Below, piece by piece: positions 25,102 to 33,000 of a stretch of DNA of 33,000 nucleotides. The notes under the pieces are model-generated. The model was given only the letters and a program-made list of their open reading frames with translations, ran no database searches and was not told the DNA's origin. The first letter of the stretch is position 1. The number at the start of each line of letters is the position of its first letter. A program made the translations under genes and the position numbers. This DNA comes from Actinomycetes bacterium (GTDB lineage Bacteria; Actinomycetota; Acidimicrobiia; Acidimicrobiales; Acidimicrobiaceae), in NCBI GenBank assembly GCA_021786375.1, contig JAJYNL010000083.1, forward strand, positions 1-33,000. The letters run 5' to 3'.

Positions 25102-26445
25102 TTACTCCGAGTCATTCGAATCGTCAGTTTCCAGCTCGGCAAGCTTGGCTGTCATTGTCGGATTGCCTCTGGTCAGCCTCTTTATGGTCAAGTCGCCAGC
25201 TTTGTTATTCGCGAGCCGGAGATTGTTCTCCGACCCGAGCAGCGCTTCTTTGGTCTTTTGGAGGTGATCGATCGTCTTGTCAATCTCATCGATCGCCGTC
25301 TTGAACTTCCTGGAGGCTAGCTCATAATTCCGCGCAAAGCCGTTCTTGAAAGTTTCGAGCTCCTTCTCAAAGTTCGTGATGTCGATGTTTTGCTCCCGCA
25401 CCTTCGCGAGCTCGGTCTTGTACGCGAGCGTGTTCTGCGCGGCGTTTCGCAGGAGGGTGATAATCGGAATAAAGAATTGGGGGCGCACAACATACATTTT
25501 CGGGTAACGGTGAGACATGTCGACTATGCCACCGTTGTAGAGGTCGTTATCTAGCTCCAGCAGCGAGACGAGCACTGCATATTCACACCCCTTCTCGCCG
25601 CGGTCCTTGTCTAGCTCCCTCAGGAAGTCCTCGTTCTTCTTCTTTGTCGCCGTCGTATCGATCTCATTCTTCATCTCGAACATGACGGAGATGAACTCTG
25701 TGCCGGCCTCATCAAAGTCCCGGAAGACGTAGTCCCCCTTGCTTCCACGGCGAACGTCGGTGTCCTTCTCGAAGTAGGCTCGTGGGAACGCGGTTGCCCG
25801 AAGCCGGTTGAACTCAATCTCGCAGTGCTGCTCAAGGGTTTCACCGACCATCTTGGTCGAGAGCTTTGCCTTCAAGTCGCGTAGACGCTCAATGGCTTCG
25901 TCTCGGTCCCTTATCTGCGTCTCGTACTTGTCCTTGAGGGACTTTTCGAGAAGCTGCCTCTCCAACTCTGCCTTCTCCACGCCACTCTTGAGTTGGTCGC
26001 GCTCCTTCTCGAGCTCGGCTACGGCGTCCTTGACAGCAAGTTGCCTTACGAGTTCAGTCGAATCGAGTTCGGCTCTCAGTCGCTCGACCTCGGTCTCGCG
26101 CTTCGCCGCCTCCGCGGCCAACCTTGCGGCCAGTTCGTCGCGCTCCTTCTCAAGTGCGAACAGGGCATCCTTGATCGCAAGCTGTTGTGCGACCTCTCCC
26201 GACTTCAGTTCCGCCTTCAGTCGTTCGATCTCCAGGTCCTTCTCGGCAGCCCGTGCTTCGGCCTCCCTAACAACCTTCGCTTCGGCAAGCTCTATCTCCG
26301 CCTGGTTCTTCTGTGCTGCGAGCTCTAGGCGATCATGAAGTTCAGCCTCAAACTCGCGATCACGAACCTGCTTCAAGATATCGGCGTAACCCGCCTCGTC
26401 CACCTTGAACGCTTTTCCACAATGCGGGCAGGTGATCTCATGCAT
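25102..26445 (-). CDS. DUF2130 protein: coiled coil plus PD-(D/E)XK-like domain
   Basis: 447 residues from the ATG at 26445. The N-terminus is [20 protein letters not shown], a half zinc ribbon with C6 and C9. A long Glu/Lys/Ala-rich coiled coil runs from about 25 to 205, with repeated blocks of the form [16 protein letters not shown]. The DUF2130 core follows: [22 protein letters not shown] with D238, then FEMKNE with E257 and K259. G-D-x(18)-E-x-K is the spacing of the PD-(D/E)XK nuclease motif, so a DNA-cutting role is plausible but unproven. It ends with a second helical stretch. The start overlaps the stop of the ATPase gene by eight bases and has GGGA upstream; a longer form from 26478 is possible. 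Last gene of the defence operon. Confidence 0.85.
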   Translation of the reverse strand: MHEITCPHCGKAFKVDEAGYADILKQVRDREFEAELHDRLELAAQKNQAEIELAEAKVVREAEARAAEKDLEIERLKAELKSGEVAQQLAIKDALFALEKERDELAARLAAEAAKRETEVERLRAELDSTELVRQLAVKDAVAELEKERDQLKSGVEKAELERQLLEKSLKDKYETQIRDRDEAIERLRDLKAKLSTKMVGETLEQHCEIEFNRLRATAFPRAYFEKDTDVRRGSKGDYVFRDFDEAGTEFISVMFEMKNEIDTTATKKKNEDFLRELDKDRGEKGCEYAVLVSLLELDNDLYNGGIVDMSHRYPKMYVVRPQFFIPIITLLRNAAQNTLAYKTELAKVREQNIDITNFEKELETFKNGFARNYELASRKFKTAIDEIDKTIDHLQKTKEALLGSENNLRLANNKAGDLTIKRLTRGNPTMTAKLAELETDDSNDSE

Positions 26446-28870
26446 ATTCTGTCCCACTTGTTGGGGTGTCTTTTGCATCACTTTGGTAATCTTGTGCCTC
26501 GCCAACAGCCTGCGCTTCCAGGATCAAGTGAGTAGGCTCAATGCCGACAAGCGCGCAGAGTCCCTCGAAGTGCTCCTTATCTACGACACTCATAAATGTG
26601 AACACGGACGCCAAGACGGGCTTGATCTCATCCGGATTAACAGCCACGTCTGTTTCAGGAGATTCGGCATGCGAGTACCCGTGCGTGAAGCGGGTCAGGT
26701 GGAGACGCAAACCATCGGCGTTGCCTTCATAACCGAGAGCCTCCAGCTGCTCACCAGCGGTTCGCATAGCTTCAGTGAACTTGCCCGCCGTGGTCGGGTA
26801 TTTGAACGCAAGGAATGTCTCCAGCATCCTGCGAAGCACGTTGGGGTACAGCAATAGTGCGTCAAGCTTGGTCTCCATCGAGTCGTCATCGGCCATCGCA
26901 AGATGTGCGCGTACAGAGGTGATGAATGCGTGGTGGTATGCGGAACGGACCTTAAGTCGCGTCTCTTCATTGGGAGGCCATGCAATGAAAGCGGGTACCC
27001 GCTTGTAGGCACCGCCGACCCTCCGATGCGGGGCGACTAGTTCGTAGCAGTTCGAAGTATAGCCCTTGCTGTTGCTCGGCCCGCGCTTGCCGTTTAGACC
27101 GTCAATTTGGATATCCCATTGGCGAAACAACTCGAAGTTATGGGTCAGCAGGAACACTTGCTCGGTGTGTTCCTTGGCAACGGTCTCGGCCCAGATGTAA
27201 GTCGAGATGCCCATGGCCGAGTTGCTATCAAGGCTGGAGACCGGATCGTCAATCACGACGATCGGCTTGCTTTTGGCCGCCTGGCTCTTCTCCTTGACAT
27301 TCTGCAAGAAGTGGATCAGCGTGATGGCTGTGCGCTCACCTGTGCTCAAGTCACGAGCTGGGGCACCGTGACGTGTAATCCGGTAATGCTTCCCATCGGG
27401 CAACAGCTCGAAGCCCAACTCGTTTCGTCCAAGAATGCGGGTCAGTTCACGTGACATCACCTCGGCGCTGGGCAACGGATCGCCCTCGACGTTCTCCAGG
27501 CTCGCAACCTCTTCGTTGTGCTGCTTGATTGTTGATTCAAGGCCGGCCTTCTTCGTAGCTTTCTTCTTGGCGTCCTCAGTCAACTCATTGATGCGATCTT
27601 CTGCTTCTTTCAGCAGGTGCAATTCAACACGTTTTGCTGATTCCTTGACCAACTCTGCGTGCTTGGCCACTCGTTCGTTGTGGTCGGCAACTAGTTGCTC
27701 AAGCTTTGAGCCATCGGTCTTCGGTGATTCGGTGATCTCATACTCGACCTGCCCGACGACATTCGAGCGCTTCTTGTCAAGGGCTCCCAGCAGGCCTGAA
27801 ATCCACTTGCCAAATTCGATCACTTGTTTCTTGGCCGATTCGTGTTCGGTTTTGAAATTCGTCGCCAGGTCATCGAATAACGAGCCAGCCAGTGTGCCAT
27901 CGCCCAGCAAACCCGTCAGCGACGTCTGCATACCCTTGACCTCACGGATGAGCGAGTCGAGCTGGCGCTGTAGGCGCTCGACTTCGTCTGAGAAGTGCTG
28001 CTCGATCCGCCGCTTCCGCTCGTCAGTGAGAATACCCCCACAATAGATACAGATATCTTTGCCTTCGTGAAGATGACGGCCCCGCTCGACCCATGAAACG
28101 GCTTCTTCGTGGTCTATAAGGGTGTCCAGCGCGACTGAAACTGGTGACTCCGATAACAGTCTCTCGGCGTCGGTCCGAAGGTCGCCTCGAACGGTCAACG
28201 AATACGACCTAGGCGTGATTTCGGCCTTGTTATCTGAGTTGACAGTGGCGAGGTCCGCGGTCTTCTTGGCGTCATCAAGCAATGCCCAAGCTTCATGGGA
28301 GCCCGCGAACTTACGTTTTGCTACACCTTGGTTGTAGTTCGAGTTCGATGCGTACTCACCACCAGCCCTGCTGAGCAAGTTGACCACTCCCCGGGCAATA
28401 GTGGTGTACTCATCCTCCAGAGCTTTAGCACTGGTAACGGCTTCGGAGGTGGCTATAGCAAGCTCCTTCGCTGCTACACCAGTCAGTCGTTTGAGTTCCT
28501 CGATGCGCTTTTCGTCTTCAACTGTTTTCTTGCCCAACGTCAGTACGGCCTCGACCTCGGTGTCCCCATCGAAGTTATGGCTGTCCTTGACGTACCTTTC
28601 GCTGAACACAAACACTCGGTCGAACTCATCGATGTGGTTCTGCCTACTGGTGACCGAGCCAGAGCCATCCGGCTTACTCACGGTGATAGAGACGTTGGCG
28701 TACCCACCAGCTTCGGCGTTGATTCCATCCACAGCCCTTGACAGCGAGGTCTTACCGGAGCCATTTTGGCCATAGATCAGGTTGATGCGCTCGAAGTCGG
28801 GAACACTCGAATTCCATCGATAATCCTCGAAGATCCCGCAGCCTTTGATCGAGTCGAAGCGCCTGAGCAT
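26438..28870 (-). CDS. AAA_13 ATPase, PrrC/RloC-like
   Basis: 810 residues from the ATG at 28870, five bases after GGAGG and overlapping the res stop by one base. It is an SMC/ABC-type ATPase split by coiled coils: Walker [10 protein letters not shown] (34-42, K40), ABC signature LSTGE (508-512), Walker [14 protein letters not shown] (D541, D542) and an H-loop LLTHN (H577). Between the two halves sits a CIYC motif (C274, C277) as in AAA_13 proteins, which may bind zinc when two chains meet. The C-terminus has [18 protein letters not shown] (R680-x3-E684) and RFTHGYSH (R727, H730, H734), similar in layout to the Arg-Glu-His anticodon-nuclease site of PrrC/RloC. In PrrC such a nuclease is held silent by a type I system; here the partner would be the type III enzyme. 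tRNA cleavage is inferred. Confidence 0.85.
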   Translation of the reverse strand: MLRRFDSIKGCGIFEDYRWNSSVPDFERINLIYGQNGSGKTSLSRAVDGINAEAGGYANVSITVSKPDGSGSVTSRQNHIDEFDRVFVFSERYVKDSHNFDGDTEVEAVLTLGKKTVEDEKRIEELKRLTGVAAKELAIATSEAVTSAKALEDEYTTIARGVVNLLSRAGGEYASNSNYNQGVAKRKFAGSHEAWALLDDAKKTADLATVNSDNKAEITPRSYSLTVRGDLRTDAERLLSESPVSVALDTLIDHEEAVSWVERGRHLHEGKDICIYCGGILTDERKRRIEQHFSDEVERLQRQLDSLIREVKGMQTSLTGLLGDGTLAGSLFDDLATNFKTEHESAKKQVIEFGKWISGLLGALDKKRSNVVGQVEYEITESPKTDGSKLEQLVADHNERVAKHAELVKESAKRVELHLLKEAEDRINELTEDAKKKATKKAGLESTIKQHNEEVASLENVEGDPLPSAEVMSRELTRILGRNELGFELLPDGKHYRITRHGAPARDLSTGERTAITLIHFLQNVKEKSQAAKSKPIVVIDDPVSSLDSNSAMGISTYIWAETVAKEHTEQVFLLTHNFELFRQWDIQIDGLNGKRGPSNSKGYTSNCYELVAPHRRVGGAYKRVPAFIAWPPNEETRLKVRSAYHHAFITSVRAHLAMADDDSMETKLDALLLYPNVLRRMLETFLAFKYPTTAGKFTEAMRTAGEQLEALGYEGNADGLRLHLTRFTHGYSHAESPETDVAVNPDEIKPVLASVFTFMSVVDKEHFEGLCALVGIEPTHLILEAQAVGEAQDYQSDAKDTPTSGTEYA

Positions 28871-31836
28871 CACAACCTCCAGTCGCCCGGTACGGAGACC
28901 GCATAGTTCGGTACACCAATCGCTTCAAAGTGCTTACTAGCCGCTTTGATCTTGGCGTTCTCGGTGGGACGTCGCTTCACCTCGTCGAGTGTGGACTTCG
29001 TTTCCCGAATCATATACACGCGGTCTTGCCCGTCCTCGTGCTTGATGATTGCCCAGTCGGGGTTGTAGGGACCGACGGGCGTATCGATCTTGAACTTGCC
29101 AGGTAGTTTCATGAAGAACTTGACATCTTCACGCCCGTCAAGAATCTCAGCGAACTCGCGCTCCGGTGTAGATTCGTAGACAACATAATCAAAGTCCGAC
29201 TTCTCCGGATTCCGCAACTTGTACATCTGGTCTAGGAAGCGATCTTTCTCCTCGAGTCCATCCTTTTGAAGCTCGCGCAACTCGTAGACGTAGCCTCCGA
29301 TCTGCTCGTACTGGATTCCCTCCGTGACGATTTCGGCGAGCACGGCCTGCAGACGTGCCTTGACCATCTGAATGAAGTCGTTCGGGTTGCCGATGAATTC
29401 CGAAAGCCGGCCACAGTCGAGCAGGATATCGATGATCGTCTTGCGGGTCAGCGAAGTCTCCTCCTGCAGCTCGGTGATGATGTCGGGCAAGTCGTAACAG
29501 CCCCTCAGATCGGCGGAACGCTGGCCAGTCTCGATGGCCTTCGCTCCTCCCCGGAGAATCTTCACACCGGCGCGAGTGACCTGAATGCGAAGCGGCTGGA
29601 CCTCGGGCGCTTCCCTTATGGCCTTCACGGTCTTCTTGATCAGGTCATCACGATCGACTGCGACGTGATAAGTCGTGCGCCGAGCGATCTTGTGCCAGAA
29701 CTCCTCGAAGCCAGGATTGGAGAACAGCTCCTTATTGAGGCGACGTGGATGACGCGCGGACTGCGGCTTGACGTAGCGCGCCATGCTGGTACGCCCAATG
29801 GCGTCAGTAATCTCGGCCTCGTAGGGCTTGAAGAAGTCCGGCACATACTCTTTGAGATCAAACCAAAGCTGGCCCGGCTGGTACTTTGCAGTAACCTTGC
29901 CATCCTTGATTAATCCCGACGACTCAAGGGCCTTGTAGAGCTCTTTAGAACGTTCGAAGCCAAAGTATTCGGGTCCATTCGGCTCGATATGTTCCTCGTA
30001 CAGAGCAATTCGGGAGAACTCCTGTGGTCGCACCCGACCGATCTCGACACCCGACTTCTCGTACTCAGTCTGCAGTGACTTGGCAAAGTTCTGATACGAC
30101 TCGTTGGCGACAACGGTTAGTTGGGCGATGCCTTGATCAGCAACGCGCTCTCCGCCCTGATCGACTGGTAAACGCAGACCCCGACCGATGGTCTGGCGGC
30201 GCTCTATCTCCGCACCCATCTCTCGAAGCGTGCAAATCTGAAAGACGTTCGGGTTATCCCATCCCTCGCGCAGAGCTGAGTGACTAAAGATAAAACTCAC
30301 AGGCTCGGCCTGGTCGAGCAGCCGCGCCTTGTCACGCATGATGAGGTCGTATGCATCATCATCGGCCTTAGTTGCCCCCGAAGTATCTTGGAATGTGTCG
30401 GAGGCACCGCGTTTACCTTTAAGAACGGAGAAGTAGCCGCGACGCAGTTCGGCTGGGCTTTGCGGGAACAACTCTTGCCACTGAGGCGACTTGGCTCGCT
30501 CTTCGTGAAACAACTCATCGAACCACTCCACAAACCGGCCGTTGGCATCTATGTTGTTGACTCCCTCCCCCAGGAAATGCTCGACCTTGTCGATGAAGAA
30601 CAGGCTTAACACTTTGATACCACGGCCAGCCAACACCGTCTGTTTCCGGAAATGCTCCTTTATTGTCTCGCGAATCATCTCGCGATAGATCGACTCAGAG
30701 TTGCCACCGATCTCGCCGCCCAGCTGAAGCTGGCCATATTTGTTGATCTCCACGTACTGCGGCTCAATGGAAAGCTCGGTGATCCACCAGCCCTCGTAGG
30801 CGGTGTTCCCCGTGAGGTTGGAGAGTTCCTGGTTCTGCTTAGCCTTGACCACTCTGCGCGAGAGTGAGCCATCAGCGACACGCACGGCGAGTTCCAGTTT
30901 GGCTTCCCACGGGTCGCGCTTGATGTCGACAAGTTTGATGTAGGGCATCGCATCCGATCCCCTTTGTGCAACTTCAGCAACCACAATTTGTTTGACGAGT
31001 CCCATATCGTGCGCGTCAACTGGGTCAAGGCGGTACACAACATTGCGTTGCTTGCGGTGAGTCGCTGAGTATCGGAACGTAGCTAACGGATTAAGTTCCG
31101 CAATCGACGACTGTGACAGCTGCGACTCCATGTTTTGTGGCTCGTCCATGATGACAATTGGATGCGTAGCCTTGAGATAGTCGATCGGGCGAAGGCCATT
31201 CAACTTGTCCCGGTATTGGTGGATGATGCGAGAATTTGCGTCGCCGCGGACCGAATCGATGGTGATGACCATGATCTGCACGTTGGTACTAGTAGCGAGG
31301 CCCTGGACCTCTTCAGCCGACTTGCCCGAGTACACGGTGTAGTCAAACGGATGGGACGGGTAGAGTTCGCGGAAGTGCTGACGCATGAGCTTGATGCTGG
31401 TGGTGACGCCTTCCTTGATGGCAACACTTGGCACAAGGATGACGAACTTGGTGAAGTTGTACGACTTGGCCAACTCGAACATCGTGCGCAGGTACACGTA
31501 GGTCTTGCCCGTACCGGTCTCCATCTCGATATCAAAGTCGAGAGCATCGCCCGCGAGGGTCTCACTCACCTCGAGTCCATTCCTGTCCTGCACACTTTGC
31601 AAATTATGTAGGATCGCAGATTGATCGAGAAGAAGTTGGTTGCCGACCGCGCCCACCTCGGAGTCAATATCAATGCCGAGTCGTGGCTGGGGATCGTTGT
31701 CAAGCGCGATCCGCCCTCGCAGAGTGGTAACAAGTTTCTCGACGTCGTAAGGTTGACCATCGAAAAGCTGGATGACCGACCGGATGGCTTCGAGCTGATA
31801 CTGCTGATTGGGGTCGAATTTGAACTTCATGCTCAT
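28870..31836 (-). CDS. res: type III restriction enzyme, Res (helicase-nuclease) subunit
   Basis: 988 residues, the usual Res length. SF2 helicase motifs are in order: METGTGKT (105-112, K111), a DEPQ box at 231-234, SATH at 257-260, HSALREGWDNPNVFQICTL, and QTIGRGLRLP starting at Q548. The C-terminal endonuclease carries PD at 926-927 and E945-T-K947 (PD-x17-ExK), followed by the typical tail. All catalytic residues I can check are present, so the subunit looks intact. Res cuts DNA after ATP-driven communication between two Mod-bound sites. The ATG at 31836 overlaps the mod stop as ATGA, and the res stop overlaps the ATPase start, so it sits in a tightly coupled operon. Base composition is lower in G+C than the genes on the left of the window. 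Confidence 0.95.
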   Translation of the reverse strand: MSMKFKFDPNQQYQLEAIRSVIQLFDGQPYDVEKLVTTLRGRIALDNDPQPRLGIDIDSEVGAVGNQLLLDQSAILHNLQSVQDRNGLEVSETLAGDALDFDIEMETGTGKTYVYLRTMFELAKSYNFTKFVILVPSVAIKEGVTTSIKLMRQHFRELYPSHPFDYTVYSGKSAEEVQGLATSTNVQIMVITIDSVRGDANSRIIHQYRDKLNGLRPIDYLKATHPIVIMDEPQNMESQLSQSSIAELNPLATFRYSATHRKQRNVVYRLDPVDAHDMGLVKQIVVAEVAQRGSDAMPYIKLVDIKRDPWEAKLELAVRVADGSLSRRVVKAKQNQELSNLTGNTAYEGWWITELSIEPQYVEINKYGQLQLGGEIGGNSESIYREMIRETIKEHFRKQTVLAGRGIKVLSLFFIDKVEHFLGEGVNNIDANGRFVEWFDELFHEERAKSPQWQELFPQSPAELRRGYFSVLKGKRGASDTFQDTSGATKADDDAYDLIMRDKARLLDQAEPVSFIFSHSALREGWDNPNVFQICTLREMGAEIERRQTIGRGLRLPVDQGGERVADQGIAQLTVVANESYQNFAKSLQTEYEKSGVEIGRVRPQEFSRIALYEEHIEPNGPEYFGFERSKELYKALESSGLIKDGKVTAKYQPGQLWFDLKEYVPDFFKPYEAEITDAIGRTSMARYVKPQSARHPRRLNKELFSNPGFEEFWHKIARRTTYHVAVDRDDLIKKTVKAIREAPEVQPLRIQVTRAGVKILRGGAKAIETGQRSADLRGCYDLPDIITELQEETSLTRKTIIDILLDCGRLSEFIGNPNDFIQMVKARLQAVLAEIVTEGIQYEQIGGYVYELRELQKDGLEEKDRFLDQMYKLRNPEKSDFDYVVYESTPEREFAEILDGREDVKFFMKLPGKFKIDTPVGPYNPDWAIIKHEDGQDRVYMIRETKSTLDEVKRRPTENAKIKAASKHFEAIGVPNYAVSVPGDWRL

Positions 31837-32936
31837 GCGGTCCAGAGTTCGATTCCCTTGCTCTTGCATAGTTGGGCGAGGTTCGTCTTCAGTTCATCGT
31901 CGCCTTGGAAGGCATCTTCGAGGATGATGAACTTCCCAGGTTCGGCATCCACAACAGAACGGAGCTGCCCTAGAGTCGGTTTGGTGCGCTCGTCAAGGTA
32001 GGCGATCAGAAGGCCATCGCCAACAGACTGAATCGGCAACCCATCGATTTCCTCGGTCGCGACCTCCTCGGTAAGCGAGTAGCCCTGCTTGAGAAGCACC
32101 TCGGCGAGGAGCGCTCCTGCCGTGGCGTTTTCGACTGCAGAATCGCGCAAGTCGAGAAGGTGCTGCTCCAGCGATCCGGGCTCGACATCACTGAGAACGC
32201 GCCACTTTGAGAAGTTGGTGTCGGACAGTTGGAATGCTCGGAATCCCATATCAAGATGTGTTGCGTCAAGTTGTAACTGGCCAGTGTGCTCGGCAGCTAA
32301 CTTCTCTCCGGCAAGACTGATGCGCCGACGAGCGATTTCCGCGATTGTCTTGTAACCTGCCATTCGTGCGGGAGAAGACTCTGGCGTCGGCTCGGGCAGT
32401 TGTACCATTATGAATCGGCGCGAACCACCATCCTTGGCATTCAGGGACATAACGGCATGCGCCGTGGTAGCAGAACCGGCGAAGAAGTCAAGAATCACGT
32501 CATCAGGGCCCGTCACCATGTCGACTAGCGACTCGATCACTAATTCGTCCTTAGGATAGTCAAAGACACCCTCACCCATTAGATTACGAAGGCGCTTGGT
32601 TGCGGCACGACCGTCCTGATAGAAGACGCTGTAAGCCGCTTCGTACTCAGTATCCTTTAGGTAGCGCTTAAATGTCGGAACTGCGTTTTCATCTACGCCA
32701 AAGACGACACGGTCATTGGCAATATGCTCTTTCAGGACAGCCTCCTGAAAGAGCCATCCCCTAGATGGCGCTTTGACGGGTTTGCCGGTAATTGGATGAA
32801 GCACGTCGTAGTTTGGGCCGCCGCCGCCAGGCCACGAGATGTTGTCCGGGAAATACACACCTCGAACATCAATCTTCGAATAGTGACTGTTGCGTTTTGC
32901 TTCGTCCGAGTCGGAGCTATGCGGGAATCTTGTGTA
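31833..32936 (-). CDS. mod: type III DNA methyltransferase, Mod subunit; C-terminal part only
   Basis: The readable frame gives about 367 codons. It shows the middle and end of a beta-class N6-adenine methyltransferase: PDNISWPGGGGPNYDVLHPITGKPVKAPSRGW, SVFYQDGRAATKRL and the SAM-binding motif LDFFAGSATTAHAVM. The catalytic DPPY motif, which precedes these in the class, is not seen. Homology appears to extend upstream of the only start codon (GTG 32858) through KRNSHYSKIDVRG to about 32930, but a TAG at 32937-32939 stops the frame. So the gene is either cut off there, or disrupted by a nonsense or frameshift change with the rest beyond the window. A fragment starting at 32858 would lack catalysis. 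The 61 bases beyond the TAG, to the window edge, hold no part of Mod I can recognise in any frame. Confidence 0.8.
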   Translation of the reverse strand, partial: YTRFPHSSDSDEAKRNSHYSKIDVRGVYFPDNISWPGGGGPNYDVLHPITGKPVKAPSRGWLFQEAVLKEHIANDRVVFGVDENAVPTFKRYLKDTEYEAAYSVFYQDGRAATKRLRNLMGEGVFDYPKDELVIESLVDMVTGPDDVILDFFAGSATTAHAVMSLNAKDGGSRRFIMVQLPEPTPESSPARMAGYKTIAEIARRRISLAGEKLAAEHTGQLQLDATHLDMGFRAFQLSDTNFSKWRVLSDVEPGSLEQHLLDLRDSAVENATAGALLAEVLLKQGYSLTEEVATEEIDGLPIQSVGDGLLIAYLDERTKPTLGQLRSVVDAEPGKFIILEDAFQGDDELKTNLAQLCKSKGIELWTA

Positions 32937-33000
32937 CTAACCCCGCAGGGCGGAGGCTTTGGAAGCTGGTGGCAAAAGGCTTTCGATCCGGCTGAGAATC

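Noticed and set aside
25808-26338. Serine-rich plus-strand frame opposite the DUF2130 coiled coil
   Set aside because: The Ser/Ala/Leu pattern is the complement of Glu/Lys/Leu coiled-coil codons.
1-33000. CRISPR arrays, tRNA, tmRNA or rRNA genes
   Set aside because: No regularly spaced repeats, cloverleaf with GGTTCRA-type T-loop in context, or rRNA core sequence was seen; a dedicated scan was not possible.

Overview
The window is high-GC DNA (roughly two thirds G+C by eye over the first ~24 kb) that reads like an actinobacterial chromosome. Supporting signs are the split acyl-CoA carboxylase genes with a biotin carboxylase-BCCP fusion, an alcohol dehydrogenase resembling Rhodococcus ADH-A, several Ser/Thr-rich lipoproteins, two different L,D-transpeptidases, an ECF sigma/anti-sigma pair and apparently leaderless starts. 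A deep-branching actinomycete is plausible, but no marker here fixes the class. No rRNA, tRNA or CRISPR array was recognised.

Layout. (1) 1-4860, plus strand: the end of a CaiB/BaiF CoA-transferase, the two subunits of an acyl-CoA carboxylase and a metallo-beta-lactamase-fold hydrolase, packed as one acyl-CoA operon. (2) 5012-6881: divergent lipoprotein genes, one a phosphoesterase. (3) 7231-9182, minus strand: 6-phosphogluconate dehydrogenase followed by a ROK kinase that lacks the usual zinc site. (4) 9304-13852: a second MBL-fold enzyme, a zinc alcohol dehydrogenase, an FAD-dependent amine oxidase-like protein and a trans-aconitate methyltransferase. (5) 13873-21347: cell-envelope functions and unknowns, namely a lipoprotein L,D-transpeptidase, a DUF4236 coiled-coil protein, a HEXXH putative metallopeptidase, a possible structured RNA, a secreted protein divergent from an ECF sigma/anti-sigma pair, and a membrane-anchored L,D-transpeptidase. 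(6) 21525-23716: an APC-type permease with a possible small membrane protein in front of it. (7) 23833-25093: a scar made of the tail of a secreted-protein gene, the tail of a frameshifted serine recombinase and an HTH protein.

(8) 25102 to the right edge, minus strand: a defence-type operon with visibly lower G+C (about 55% where sampled). Its order of transcription is mod (type III methyltransferase, only the C-terminal part readable) - res (type III restriction helicase-nuclease) - an AAA_13/PrrC-RloC-like ATPase - a DUF2130 coiled-coil protein with a PD-(D/E)XK-like signature. All three junctions overlap by 1 to 8 bases, so the four products are probably made as one unit. This is the most interesting part of the window: a type III restriction-modification core with a built-in PrrC/RloC-like ATPase and a second candidate nuclease, next to recombinase debris, with a mod reading frame that is interrupted near the window edge.
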